Shown piece after piece: positions 34,110 through 43,020 of a DNA stretch of 64,000 bases (position 1 is the stretch's first letter; the number at the start of each line of letters is the position of its first letter). The DNA comes from Eubacterium ruminantium. GTDB lineage: Bacteria; Bacillota; Clostridia; Lachnospirales; Lachnospiraceae. Below the pieces are notes generated by a model, which searched no databases, was not told where the DNA came from, and was given only the letters and a program-made list of their open reading frames with translations. The translations under genes and the position numbers were made by a program. Location of the stretch: contig NZ_FUXA01000005.1 of assembly GCF_900167085.1 (NCBI RefSeq), positions 62,001-126,000 on the forward strand. Reading direction: 5' to 3'.

Positions 34110-35501
34110 ATGCCTAATATGTCATTGGAAAAGAACAAGATGCCATCACAGGAGCCTGATGTAAGAAATAAAAACTTTGATGAAGTTGCTCTTGGTTATA
34201 CAGCCGAGATGGCTATAGATGAGGCAAACAGATGCCTTCATTGTAAGCATAGACCATGTGTATCAGGATGTCCTGTTCAGGTTGATATTCCTGAATTCAT
34301 AGAAGAAGTAAAGAATGGTAGATTTGAAGAAGCTTATCAGATAATCAGCCGTTCAAGCTCACTTCCTGCTGTCTGCGGACGTGTATGTCCACAGGAATCA
34401 CAGTGTGAGCAGAAGTGTGTTAGAGGAATCAAGGGCGAGCCTGTTGCTATCGGTCGTCTTGAGAGATTCGTAGCAGATTATCACAATGCAAACTTTAAGG
34501 ATGCACCTGTAAAGCCTGCTTCAAATGGTCACAAGGTTGCCATCATCGGTTCAGGTCCTTCAGGACTTGCGTGTGCCGGTGATCTTGCAAAGAAGGGATA
34601 TGATGTAACTATCTATGAAGCACTTCACCTTGCCGGAGGAGTTCTTGCATATGGTATCCCTGAATTCAGACTTCCGAAGTCAATCGTTCAGAAGGAAATC
34701 GACGGACTTAAGGCTCTTGGAGTTAAAGTTGAAACAAATGTTGTCATCGGAAAGACAATTTCTATAGATGAGCTTAAGGATGAGTTCGGATATGAGACAG
34801 TATTTATCGGTTCAGGTGCCGGACTTCCTAAATTCATGAATATTCCGGGAGAGAACCTTAACGGAGTTTATTCTGCAAATGAGTTCCTTACAAGAATCAA
34901 TCTTATGAAGGCTTATCTTGGAGATTCAAAGACACCAATCATGCGTCCAAAGAGTGCAGTAATCGTTGGTGGTGGTAACGTTGCTATGGATGCTGCAAGA
35001 TGTGCAAAGCGTCTTGGCGCAGATGTAACAATCGTTTATAGAAGAACAAAAGAGGAACTTCCTGCAAGAGCAGAAGAAGTTGAGCATGCAGAGGAAGAAG
35101 GAATCAAATTTGCATTCCTTAACAATCCTGTAGAAGTTATTGGTGAAAATGGATGGGTTAAGAGCGTTAAGTGTCAGCAGATGGAACTTTCTGAGCCTGA
35201 TGAATCTGGAAGAAGAAGACCGGTTGCTGTTGAAGGTGCATTTAACGAGATTGAATGTGATTGTATGATCATGTCAATCGGTACTTCACCAAATCCACTT
35301 ATCAAGTCTACTACTGAAGGCCTTGATACACAGAAGTGGGGCGGAATCATCGCTGATGAGGAAACAGGTCTTACTTCAAGAGAAGGCGTATATGCCGGTG
35401 GAGATGCAGTTACAGGTGCTGCTACAGTTATCCTCGCAATGGGAGCAGGAAAGGCTGCTGCTAAGGCTATGGATGAATATATGCAGAATCGTGCAAAATA
35501 A
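34110..35501 (+). CDS. nfnB: NADH-dependent reduced ferredoxin:NADP+ oxidoreductase subunit B (GltD-like)
   Basis: A 463-residue flavoprotein often annotated as NADPH-dependent glutamate synthase small chain. An N-terminal double 4Fe-4S region holds CLHCKHRPCVSGCP and CGRVCPQESQCEQKC. It is followed by an FAD-binding fold (VAIIGSGPSGLACAGDLAK), an NADPH-binding fold (VIVGGGNVAMDAARCAKRLG) and the C-terminal TGAATVILAMGAGKAAAKA. No glutamate synthase large subunit is present, and the PyrK-like gene lies immediately upstream, so NfnB is the better call. GGAGGTG sits at the end of nfnA, giving coupled translation. This complex balances NADH, NADPH and ferredoxin in fermentation. Confidence 0.88.
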   Translation: MPNMSLEKNKMPSQEPDVRNKNFDEVALGYTAEMAIDEANRCLHCKHRPCVSGCPVQVDIPEFIEEVKNGRFEEAYQIISRSSSLPAVCGRVCPQESQCEQKCVRGIKGEPVAIGRLERFVADYHNANFKDAPVKPASNGHKVAIIGSGPSGLACAGDLAKKGYDVTIYEALHLAGGVLAYGIPEFRLPKSIVQKEIDGLKALGVKVETNVVIGKTISIDELKDEFGYETVFIGSGAGLPKFMNIPGENLNGVYSANEFLTRINLMKAYLGDSKTPIMRPKSAVIVGGGNVAMDAARCAKRLGADVTIVYRRTKEELPARAEEVEHAEEEGIKFAFLNNPVEVIGENGWVKSVKCQQMELSEPDESGRRRPVAVEGAFNEIECDCMIMSIGTSPNPLIKSTTEGLDTQKWGGIIADEETGLTSREGVYAGGDAVTGAATVILAMGAGKAAAKAMDEYMQNRAK

Positions 35502-35527
35502 TCAATTATCTTGATTGTTGATATAAC

Positions 35528-35560
35528 AAAAAATGTCGGTACAGTGTACCGACATTTTTT
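35528..35560. terminator. Bidirectional terminator after nfnAB
   Basis: A perfect 15-bp stem, arms 35528-35542 and 35546-35560, around AGT, with A and T tracts on both sides. It serves nfnB (+) and the aminotransferase gene (-). Confidence 0.9.
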
Positions 35561-35595
35561 GTGTATTAAATTAATTTAAGTGTTGTGATCAAGTA

Positions 35596-36648
35596 TTACA
35601 TTAACTCAAGTATTGTATTAACCATAAGATCGTTCTGCTTTGGTTTCATAAAACAGAAACGAACATATTTATTATTAAGTCCTGTTATATCATCACATTT
35701 TCTGATCAGTACTCCGCGCTGTTTGCAGTGATCATAAACATCGGAAGCAGTGATATCATCTTTGAGGATCTTCATTAACATGAAATTCGCGTCCGGTCTT
35801 ATAAGCTTTATAGTCTTACAGGTAGACATTGCCAGATAAACGAGAGACCTTTCGGTATGCATCATACTTTTTGATTCCTCTATATAAGACATATCTCTAA
35901 ACATTACCGAACCTGCTATAGCAGTAAGAGAAGAGATTCCGGATTCGCTTCTGGAATTCTTGACTTTTTTTATGAAACTAGGATTATTCATAACAGCATA
36001 TGCAACTCTGAGTCCCGGAACCGCAAAGAATTTGGTTACACTTCTTAAAACTGCAAGATTGCTGTATTTCTCGGTTAATGGAATAGATGTATAGTCTTCA
36101 TCATTATCTATAAATTCGATATACATTTCATCTACCACAAGGAAGATTTTATTTGCTTCACATGCCTTTGCAATCTCTTCAATACTGCTTCTCTCAAGTT
36201 TTTTGGAAGTAGGATTATTAGGATTGCCGATTATCAGCATGTCATAAGATGAATCGAGTTTACTAAGGAAATCAACTATGTCCAGCTCATAATCATTATT
36301 TTCATCGAGATGATAATAATCCATTTTACAATTAATAACATGGAGTGCATTTTCATATCCCATACTTCCCGGAACGATGACCAGTGCTTTCTTAGGCATG
36401 ACCAGTGCTGTAAGAAGTCTTATGAGATCCACAGAACCGCTTCCGAGGATGATATTCTCAGCAGGTGCTGAAATGTATTCGGATATGGCATTTTTGAGAT
36501 TTCCATAATAAGTTTCAGGATAATTATATACAGAAGAAATGTTATTTGCAAGAGCTGTCCTTACGGTTTCAGGAATTCCCAGGGGATTGACATTTGTATC
36601 AAAGTGAATTGTGTCGTATTGATTGATCCTTAATGTTGCCTTTGCCAT
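35596..36648 (-). CDS. HisC-type class I/II PLP aminotransferase
   Basis: A 350-residue fold-type I PLP enzyme. GSGSVDLIRLL binds the phosphate, IIGNPNNPTSK is the conserved Asn-Pro motif, VVDEMYIEF has the PLP-ring Asp, and the lysine in SVTKFFAVPGLRVAY forms the internal aldimine. The Arg near the C-terminus (KYVRFCFM) holds the substrate carboxylate. Sequence resembles histidinol-phosphate aminotransferase and the related CobD threonine-phosphate decarboxylase. No other his or cob gene is in the window, so substrate is open. AGGAGAGAG precedes the ATG. It diverges from the DUF5717 operon, with 235 bp between. Confidence 0.82.
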   Translation of the reverse strand: MAKATLRINQYDTIHFDTNVNPLGIPETVRTALANNISSVYNYPETYYGNLKNAISEYISAPAENIILGSGSVDLIRLLTALVMPKKALVIVPGSMGYENALHVINCKMDYYHLDENNDYELDIVDFLSKLDSSYDMLIIGNPNNPTSKKLERSSIEEIAKACEANKIFLVVDEMYIEFIDNDEDYTSIPLTEKYSNLAVLRSVTKFFAVPGLRVAYAVMNNPSFIKKVKNSRSESGISSLTAIAGSVMFRDMSYIEESKSMMHTERSLVYLAMSTCKTIKLIRPDANFMLMKILKDDITASDVYDHCKQRGVLIRKCDDITGLNNKYVRFCFMKPKQNDLMVNTILELM

Positions 36649-36694
36649 TTTACTCTCTCCTATAAACTGTTATAAAGAGTCAGAAGACTGCATA

Positions 36695-36737
36695 AACAAA
36701 AGAGTTTATTACATTGCAAACGAGAAACTCTTTTGTT
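36695..36737. promoter_or_regulatory. Candidate operator flanking the DUF5717 -35 box
   Basis: Perfect 13-bp inverted repeat: AACAAAAGAGTTT (36695-36707) and AAACTCTTTTGTT (36725-36737), 17 bp apart. The -35 box lies in the gap and the right arm runs up to the -10 box, so a bound dimer would block the promoter. Confidence 0.6.
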
Positions 36738-36742
36738 ATAAT
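36714..36742 (+). promoter_or_regulatory. Sigma-A promoter of the DUF5717 operon
   Basis: TTGCAA at 36714-36719, 17-bp spacer, perfect TATAAT at 36737-36742. Predicted leader about 135 nt, including a small CCCCAT/ATGGGG hairpin at 36840-36857. Confidence 0.75.
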
Positions 36743-36883
36743 ATATGAGGCTGTAATTTGGATAACCAGCTTTACTCATACAAGTAGTATTTTACAACAA
36801 ATAAATGAGTAATATCAAGAGTAATAATCAAAAAAGATACCCCATATATACATGGGGCATAATTATATCATCGGAGATGCATA

Positions 36884-39800
36884 ATGAAGGCAATCGTTGA
36901 ACAGTATGCCAAGGGCGAATTCAAGGTTGACAGACCTGAAGTAGCCATTTCGGAAAAGCGATTTAAACTGAATATTGAGGCAGGCACAATCTATGAAGGC
37001 AGTTTCGAAGTTCATAGTCTTAATGATGTACCGATAAAGGGAATGTTATATGACAGCAGATATCTTATGCGTTTTGATACGCATTCATTTGTCAGCAGGA
37101 AATTCACTGTAAAATTCTCGTTTGATGCAACTTGCCTTGAGGCGGGACAGACATTCAGAGGTCATATAAATGTTATCACTGACGGCGGTGAATTCCGTAT
37201 TCCTTATGATATAAATATAGTAATGCCGTTTGTTAAGCATTATAATGACAAAATTGACGATCTTTTCAAGTTTGCGGCTTTAGCGGAGAAGAGCTGGTCT
37301 GAAGCGGCAAAACTTTTCACAACAGGTGATTTTAGAAGAACATTTATAGATAATGATAATCATATGAGACAGATGTATGAGAGTCTTCTTGCGAGCCGTC
37401 TTGTAGACCAGGCTATGGAAGAATTTCTTGTTATGGTTCATAAGAAGAGAACTGTAACACTCTCTATGCCGAAGGCAGAGATCGATGTTGAGATGCCGGA
37501 AGAAATGTCTCAGATAACAGTTGATATCAATAAGAATACTTGGGGATATACACATTCGGAGATAAGCAGTGATGTGGAATTTATCATTCCTTCGAAGAAA
37601 GTTATAACAGGCGATGATTTCACAGGAAATACCTGCAGTCTTCCTGTATATATCTCTCCTGAACACGTGGCTGAAGGCGAGAACAGAGGTCATCTCATTA
37701 TTGAGAATATCTATCAGAGATTTGAAGTTGAGATACACCTTACAAAGCCTCTCAGAGAGCGTCCGGATCAGGAAAACAGAAATAGAAGACGCTTATATAA
37801 AGACAGCAATATCAAACTTACCAAGGCATATCTTGATTTCAGAATGGAGAGGATATCTCTTGAAGAATATGTATCGAAGTCAATCGATGCATTGAAGACT
37901 CTCGGAGAACTTGAACCTGAAGAGGATATGTACAGACTCGGTATCATGCATATGAATGTCCTTGCAGGTGATTTTGCAAAGGTTGAGCAGGAATTCCTCA
38001 GAATCGAAGCCGATGTTGACAGGAATCTCATGAGCAACCAGCAGAGATGTTATTACAATTATCTCAAATCAATGGTACTGAAGGATGAAGAGACTGTTGA
38101 GAAAACAGCGAATATGATACGCCGTAATTTCAGAACACAGGAGCCGAAGATATTTTATTTCTGGCTTTTACTCTTTGTTGATAATGAATATAACGAGGAC
38201 AGTTCAACGCTCTACAGAGAACTCAGTTCTATGTATGAAGAGGGCGAGAACAGTCCGATAATATATTTTGAACTTTGCGAGATTTTCAATACAAATCCTA
38301 TGCTTCTCAGAAAGCTTACTCCTTTTGAGATAACAGCTATCAAATGGGGCATCAGACATCACTATCTTTCGGATGATGTGCAAAGTGAATTTGTTAAGCT
38401 GGCCGGTAAAAACCAGGAATTTAACCAGCAGATTTTTGATGTTCTGAAAGAAGTTTATGACAAAAATGAGAATCAGCTTAAGAAAGAACGCATCCGCAGG
38501 ATGGACAGCAGCAATGAATATCTTAAGTATTCGATGGAGGAAAGCGGCGACGCAAGTATAGATCCTGAGAATCTCATTTTGGCAAACGGAATCAAGGACA
38601 AAAATGCTCTTCCGCCGGATGAATATATGGAGGAAACTTCTGAAGAGAAGGATGTTCCGGAGAAGAAGGCCGAGACGGAGAAGACGGTTTATGATGATCC
38701 GGAAGCTCTTGAAGAGCATGCATTAAATACTGAAAACTATATGCGCAGAGAGCAGGAAAATGAAGAGGTATTAAAGAGCCTTTGTTCTATGCTTATTTCT
38801 GCAAATAAACTTGATCATAAATATCATAGATTTTATAAGGCTGCAGTTCTTAAGTCCCTTAAATTCATAGGGCTTAATGAGTGTTACATCAGAAGTATGA
38901 ATCATTCGAAGTATGATCTGATTCCTGCTTCGGTTCTTATGTATCTTAATTACAAGAATACACTCAACGAGGAAGAACTGACCTATCTCTATGCAAATGT
39001 TATCTTCAACAAGGCTGAGCATATGAAGATCTATCATGATTATGCTCCTACCATGGAAGATTTCATGGAGAATATGATCATCAAGGGTAAGGTAAATGAC
39101 GATCTTACCGTGATTTATGATGAATTTCTTGAGCCGGAAAGCGTAAGTTCACTTTTTGCCGGCAAACTTGTAAATATAATATTTAAGCGTAAACTTGTAT
39201 GTTTCAACAAAAATGTTCGTGCAGTAATAGTTACTCATGAGGAACTTCAGAATGAGGAGAGAGTACCTCTTGTAAATGGAGAAGCATATGTTGAGATTCT
39301 TTCGGAAAATGCATCCATTATTTTTGAAGATAAGTCCGGTAACAGATATGCGGGTTCTATCCCTTATCATCTTGAAAGAATAGTAGATGAGAAGGCATAT
39401 ATGCATATTTGCAGAGAATACAGTCCTAGAGATTACAGGGTCCTTCTCTTCAACTACAAGAGCATCGGAGAATTCACATACAGGAATGCGAAAGAGGTAA
39501 ATGCAGCAAGAGAGATAATCAACTGCGACGAGATATCTTATCATTATAAGCAGCAGGCATGTATCAATATTATCGAATATTATCATGAGAATCTTGATAC
39601 GGATGTCCTCAGAAAATATCTTTCGAGACTTGATATTGAATATCTTACTCATGCCAATACCAGTACTATCATTTCATATCTCATCGATATGAATATGTAT
39701 GACAAAGCATTTCAGGCTGTTAAATTATATGGTTTCAACGAGCTTGAAATTGATGAATTATACAGACTTGCGGACTATGGTGTAAAAGACTCTGACGGAT

Positions 39801-40735
39801 TCATAAATGAAGACCTGATGTCTATATGCCTCAACCTTTACAAAACAGGAACGGTAAATGCCAACATACTTACATATATCATCAATCATTTCAACGGAAG
39901 TCTTGATGAGCTTGCGGCACTGTTTAAACTTGCAAAGGATAAGGTAAATGACGTGGCGCTTCTGGCCGAAAATACTTTGGCGCAGATGATGTTCGTAAGA
40001 GGTTATCTTGAATATATTTATGATATATTTGCAACTTATTATTCCGGAAGAAGCAGAGGCCTTGTTGTAAAGGCATTCCTCAGGATGGTTGCTCATAATT
40101 ATCTGATAAATGATGTGCAGGTTCCGAATTATATATTTGAATGCCTGTATCATGAAATAGTTAAAGACAATATTGATGATGAAATATCTAAGATGGCACT
40201 GCTCTTATTCTTTAGCAGGCTTGAAAGATATTCGGAAGACCAGAAGCTTTGGATAGCTGAAAGCGTTGAAAAGTTCATGGATGCAGGAAAATGCCTGCCA
40301 TTCTATAAGAGCTTTTCGAAGTTTGTCAGACTTCCTCAGGATATCTTCCTTAAGACATATCTTATTTATAAGGGTGAATCTGATAAGCAGATATTTGTGG
40401 AATACAGCTTCGATACGGGAAGCAGAACAAAGACTGTTTCAAAGGTTCAGCGTATGGAAGAAGTTGTACAGGGAATATATGTTATGGAATTTGTTGTATT
40501 CCATGGCGAAAGACTGGTCTATAGGATTGAAGGCGACGAAGGCGGAAATACGAAGATAATAGAAAGTGAAAGCCTTAAGGGTAAAGCTTATGACAGAAGA
40601 GGTCGCGACAGATTCGAGATGATCAACAATATGCTTGTTAAACAGGAAATGAGAGAAGACAGAGAACTTCTCGAAGATCTTGATGTATATATCAATACAC
40701 TTCATTTATTTGAAGAAAATCTCAGCATACTTTAA
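36884..40735 (+). CDS. DUF5717 family large repeat protein
   Basis: A 1283-residue protein with no signal peptide and no membrane helix, so cytoplasmic. The N-terminal 120 residues and residues about 200-300 look like two related beta-sandwich domains; each ends in a hydrophobic strand pair (GGEFRIPYDINIV and RFEVEIHLTKPL). About 310-560 is helical, with spaced aromatic and acidic residues like TPR-type solenoids. An acidic linker (about 570-620) is followed by another long helical solenoid (about 630-1100) and a beta-rich C-terminus. I assign DUF5717 from memory of the family layout; no function is published to my knowledge. It sits directly upstream of the Hsp70-like DUF5716 gene, and its size and domain mix fit a scaffold or adaptor. 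Confidence 0.75.
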   Translation: MKAIVEQYAKGEFKVDRPEVAISEKRFKLNIEAGTIYEGSFEVHSLNDVPIKGMLYDSRYLMRFDTHSFVSRKFTVKFSFDATCLEAGQTFRGHINVITDGGEFRIPYDINIVMPFVKHYNDKIDDLFKFAALAEKSWSEAAKLFTTGDFRRTFIDNDNHMRQMYESLLASRLVDQAMEEFLVMVHKKRTVTLSMPKAEIDVEMPEEMSQITVDINKNTWGYTHSEISSDVEFIIPSKKVITGDDFTGNTCSLPVYISPEHVAEGENRGHLIIENIYQRFEVEIHLTKPLRERPDQENRNRRRLYKDSNIKLTKAYLDFRMERISLEEYVSKSIDALKTLGELEPEEDMYRLGIMHMNVLAGDFAKVEQEFLRIEADVDRNLMSNQQRCYYNYLKSMVLKDEETVEKTANMIRRNFRTQEPKIFYFWLLLFVDNEYNEDSSTLYRELSSMYEEGENSPIIYFELCEIFNTNPMLLRKLTPFEITAIKWGIRHHYLSDDVQSEFVKLAGKNQEFNQQIFDVLKEVYDKNENQLKKERIRRMDSSNEYLKYSMEESGDASIDPENLILANGIKDKNALPPDEYMEETSEEKDVPEKKAETEKTVYDDPEALEEHALNTENYMRREQENEEVLKSLCSMLISANKLDHKYHRFYKAAVLKSLKFIGLNECYIRSMNHSKYDLIPASVLMYLNYKNTLNEEELTYLYANVIFNKAEHMKIYHDYAPTMEDFMENMIIKGKVNDDLTVIYDEFLEPESVSSLFAGKLVNIIFKRKLVCFNKNVRAVIVTHEELQNEERVPLVNGEAYVEILSENASIIFEDKSGNRYAGSIPYHLERIVDEKAYMHICREYSPRDYRVLLFNYKSIGEFTYRNAKEVNAAREIINCDEISYHYKQQACINIIEYYHENLDTDVLRKYLSRLDIEYLTHANTSTIISYLIDMNMYDKAFQAVKLYGFNELEIDELYRLADYGVKDSDGFINEDLMSICLNLYKTGTVNANILTYIINHFNGSLDELAALFKLAKDKVNDVALLAENTLAQMMFVRGYLEYIYDIFATYYSGRSRGLVVKAFLRMVAHNYLINDVQVPNYIFECLYHEIVKDNIDDEISKMALLLFFSRLERYSEDQKLWIAESVEKFMDAGKCLPFYKSFSKFVRLPQDIFLKTYLIYKGESDKQIFVEYSFDTGSRTKTVSKVQRMEEVVQGIYVMEFVVFHGERLVYRIEGDEGGNTKIIESESLKGKAYDRRGRDRFEMINNMLVKQEMREDRELLEDLDVYINTLHLFEENLSIL

Positions 40736-40750
40736 AATGCCGGGAGATTA

Positions 40751-40846
40751 CAGGACAAAAACGAGTTAGATCATGCTCACCGAAACTGAGGTATGAGTAT
40801 TGATTATATTTTCTGAAACTGCAGGACAAAAACAAATTTGATCACG
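40751..40846 (+). repeat. Imperfect 25-bp direct repeat in the DUF5717-DUF5716 gap
   Basis: Copies at 40751-40775 and 40822-40846 share CAGGACAAAAAC and then GATCA at matching positions, with five differences. They fill much of the 135-bp intergenic space and start 71 bp apart. Confidence 0.5.
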
Positions 40847-40870
40847 TATCAAAAACAGGAGACTTGAAAG

Positions 40871-42133
40871 ATGGCAGAAGCATTTTACATAGGCATGGAC
40901 CTGTGTACGGACTTCACGCAGATGAGCTATTATAATGATATCACTCGTGAGCCGGAGTCAATTAGCCAACTGAATAATAAAGAGACATATATGATGCCGA
41001 ATATCCTTTTCTATAGCAGGGATACAGAGCATTGGTATGTTGGCGGAGAAGCATCTGAAGCAAGATTCAGCGAGGACGGTATAATCGTTGACAGTCTTTT
41101 CGAGAATCTTCAGAATACAGAACCTGTAGAAATTGCCGGGAAGAAGTATACTTACAGGGAACTGTTCCTTATGATGATAAAGCTTCATGTGGATTCATTT
41201 TTGTATAGATATGAGCAGGCGGTTGTTAGAAAGCTTGTCATTTCCATACAGGAATACAATAAAGAGATTCATCAGATCCTTTCGGATTTATATAAGATAA
41301 TGGATGTTCCTGAAGAGGCGATTGAGATAACGAGTCATATGGACAGCGGACTTTACTATATTTTCAATCAGGAACAGGATCTGTGGGTTAACAGTGTGGC
41401 TCTTTTTGATTATAATGCTGACGGGCTTGATTATTATAGGATCGATATTTCAAGGAATAAAAAACCTGAGATAATAACAGTGATCCATGAAGATTATTCA
41501 AGTCAGATGAGTCTTGCAAAGTATGGAACAGATACACATTCGATGGATAATGATTTCTCGAGGATCGCAGATTATGAGGTGAAGGAAGCGTATATTTCTT
41601 CTGTGTTCCTTACAGGAATAGGTTTTTCGGGAAAATGGATGAAGAAGACCACCAATGTTCTCTGTCAGGGCAGAAGGGTATTCGTGGGACAGAATATTTA
41701 TACCAAAGGCGCCTGCTACAGAGCGGTCGGAGGAGAATATAAAGAGTTTTATGACAGGTTTTTCATAGAGACCAAGGAGAATGTTCTTTTTGATGTAGGC
41801 ATATCTCTCGGTGATGAGAAGGATACTTTCGTTCCGGTTGCCGAGGGTGGCAAACAGTGGTATAACACACATGGTAAGGTCGAAGTGATACTTGATGATA
41901 CAGATAAAGTAGGTATTGTTTACAGAGGCAGACATACAGGTACGGAAGCCAGGGAGACGGTGATGATCCATGGGATTCCGAAGCGTCCGAACAAGACTAC
42001 GAAGTTGTCGCTTTCGGTTGAATTTGAGAATCCGACCGACGGAGCGATTATTATAAAGGATTTAGGATTTGGGAAGCTATTCCCTACTACGAACAAGATA
42101 TATCGTAAGGAATTCAGTATAAAAAATCTGTAA
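40871..42133 (+). CDS. DUF5716 family protein with an Hsp70-like ATPase layout
   Basis: A 420-residue cytoplasmic protein. The actin/Hsp70 pattern can be traced. Residues 6-15 (YIGMDLCTDF) fit phosphate loop 1. Residues 174-190 (NSVALFDYNADGLDYYRI) fit phosphate loop 2. SVFLTGIGFSGKW near 244-256 fits the adenosine loop, and GQNIYTKGACYRAVG at 273-287 fits the Hsp70 segment before the linker. From about 300 on it is beta-rich and ends VEFENPTDGAIIIKDLGFG, like a short substrate-binding sandwich without the helical lid. The loops are diverged, so ATP binding is likely but hydrolysis uncertain. The TPR-like gene follows after 10 bp. The DUF assignment is from memory; the fold reading is mine. 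Confidence 0.7.
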   Translation: MAEAFYIGMDLCTDFTQMSYYNDITREPESISQLNNKETYMMPNILFYSRDTEHWYVGGEASEARFSEDGIIVDSLFENLQNTEPVEIAGKKYTYRELFLMMIKLHVDSFLYRYEQAVVRKLVISIQEYNKEIHQILSDLYKIMDVPEEAIEITSHMDSGLYYIFNQEQDLWVNSVALFDYNADGLDYYRIDISRNKKPEIITVIHEDYSSQMSLAKYGTDTHSMDNDFSRIADYEVKEAYISSVFLTGIGFSGKWMKKTTNVLCQGRRVFVGQNIYTKGACYRAVGGEYKEFYDRFFIETKENVLFDVGISLGDEKDTFVPVAEGGKQWYNTHGKVEVILDDTDKVGIVYRGRHTGTEARETVMIHGIPKRPNKTTKLSLSVEFENPTDGAIIIKDLGFGKLFPTTNKIYRKEFSIKNL

Positions 42134-42143
42134 GGATGTAAAG

Positions 42144-42983
42144 ATGTCAAAATTAATTGTTTGTACAACTGAAAAGGCAAAGGTTCCTTTTACATTTCTG
42201 AATACTAAGGTTGAGATATATACTTATGAAGAGCTTTGTTTTTATATCTATAACAATACAGTTCTTATAAGTAAATCTTCTCTTTCTGAGAAGCTTTTCG
42301 ACTGGATCAGAAATGAGATAAAGATGCCTGTTCTGGCTGATAGGCTGACGGGGATGGTCAACAAAACCGCATATGCCCAGGAACTGCTCGTGGAGATACT
42401 TTCTGCAGGAAATTATTATACCAACGAGGAAGTGCGCATCTATGCAGAAGCATGGCAAAAGTACAGAAAGCTTTCGCCTGTGCAGAGGATGAAACTGAAG
42501 GCGGACGGATATCTTGGTTACAGAAGATATATTAAAGCGGCAAATATTTATGATGACATTATCGGAATGGCAGATGAGATAGAGAATAAGACATTTCTTG
42601 GAAATGTTTATCATAACAGAGCAGTTGCGGCTGCGAGCAATTTTGATACGGTTCTTGCCAAGGAATATTTCCTTAAGGCCTTTGAACTGAATAATAATGA
42701 GGAATCCCGCAAGGGGTATTTCTTTGTCGTCGCCGTCACGGGCGATACAGAGACATTAAGACAGGAAATAAGACAGCAGGATATCGAAGATGCCGAAGGA
42801 TATTTTGAGGATATCATGATGGAAATCGGCGATGCAAAGGATGATGTCAGAGAAATGACTATATTTGCAATGCTTCAGCGAGCTGTTTACAATAAAATGA
42901 ATAAAGACATGGGTGATTACGACAAACGTATGGACATAATTCTTTCGGAACTTAAAGATAACTTCCGTGAAGAAAGCATTTAA
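42144..42983 (+). CDS. TPR-like helical protein, third gene of the DUF5717 operon
   Basis: A 279-residue cytoplasmic protein. The first 60 residues are alpha/beta (LIVCTTEKAKVPFTFLN). The rest is helical with two TPR-like pairs: KADGYLGYRRYIKAANIYDDI, then FLGNVYHNRAVAAASNFDTV followed by AKEYFLKAFELN. TPR modules bind peptides or protein tails, often of chaperones. It starts 10 bp after the DUF5716 stop, so the two are co-translated. I do not recognise a named family. valS follows 37 bp later and may share the transcript. Confidence 0.75.
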   Translation: MSKLIVCTTEKAKVPFTFLNTKVEIYTYEELCFYIYNNTVLISKSSLSEKLFDWIRNEIKMPVLADRLTGMVNKTAYAQELLVEILSAGNYYTNEEVRIYAEAWQKYRKLSPVQRMKLKADGYLGYRRYIKAANIYDDIIGMADEIENKTFLGNVYHNRAVAAASNFDTVLAKEYFLKAFELNNNEESRKGYFFVVAVTGDTETLRQEIRQQDIEDAEGYFEDIMMEIGDAKDDVREMTIFAMLQRAVYNKMNKDMGDYDKRMDIILSELKDNFREESI

Positions 42984-43020
42984 TTTATTTGATAATTATA
43001 TTTAAGTAGGAGATATAAAA

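Noticed and set aside
39149-39652. 167-codon minus-strand frame inside the DUF5717 gene
   Set aside because: Shadow frame. Codon use and the hydrophobic, Ile/Lys/Ser-rich product fit the reverse complement of a real gene.
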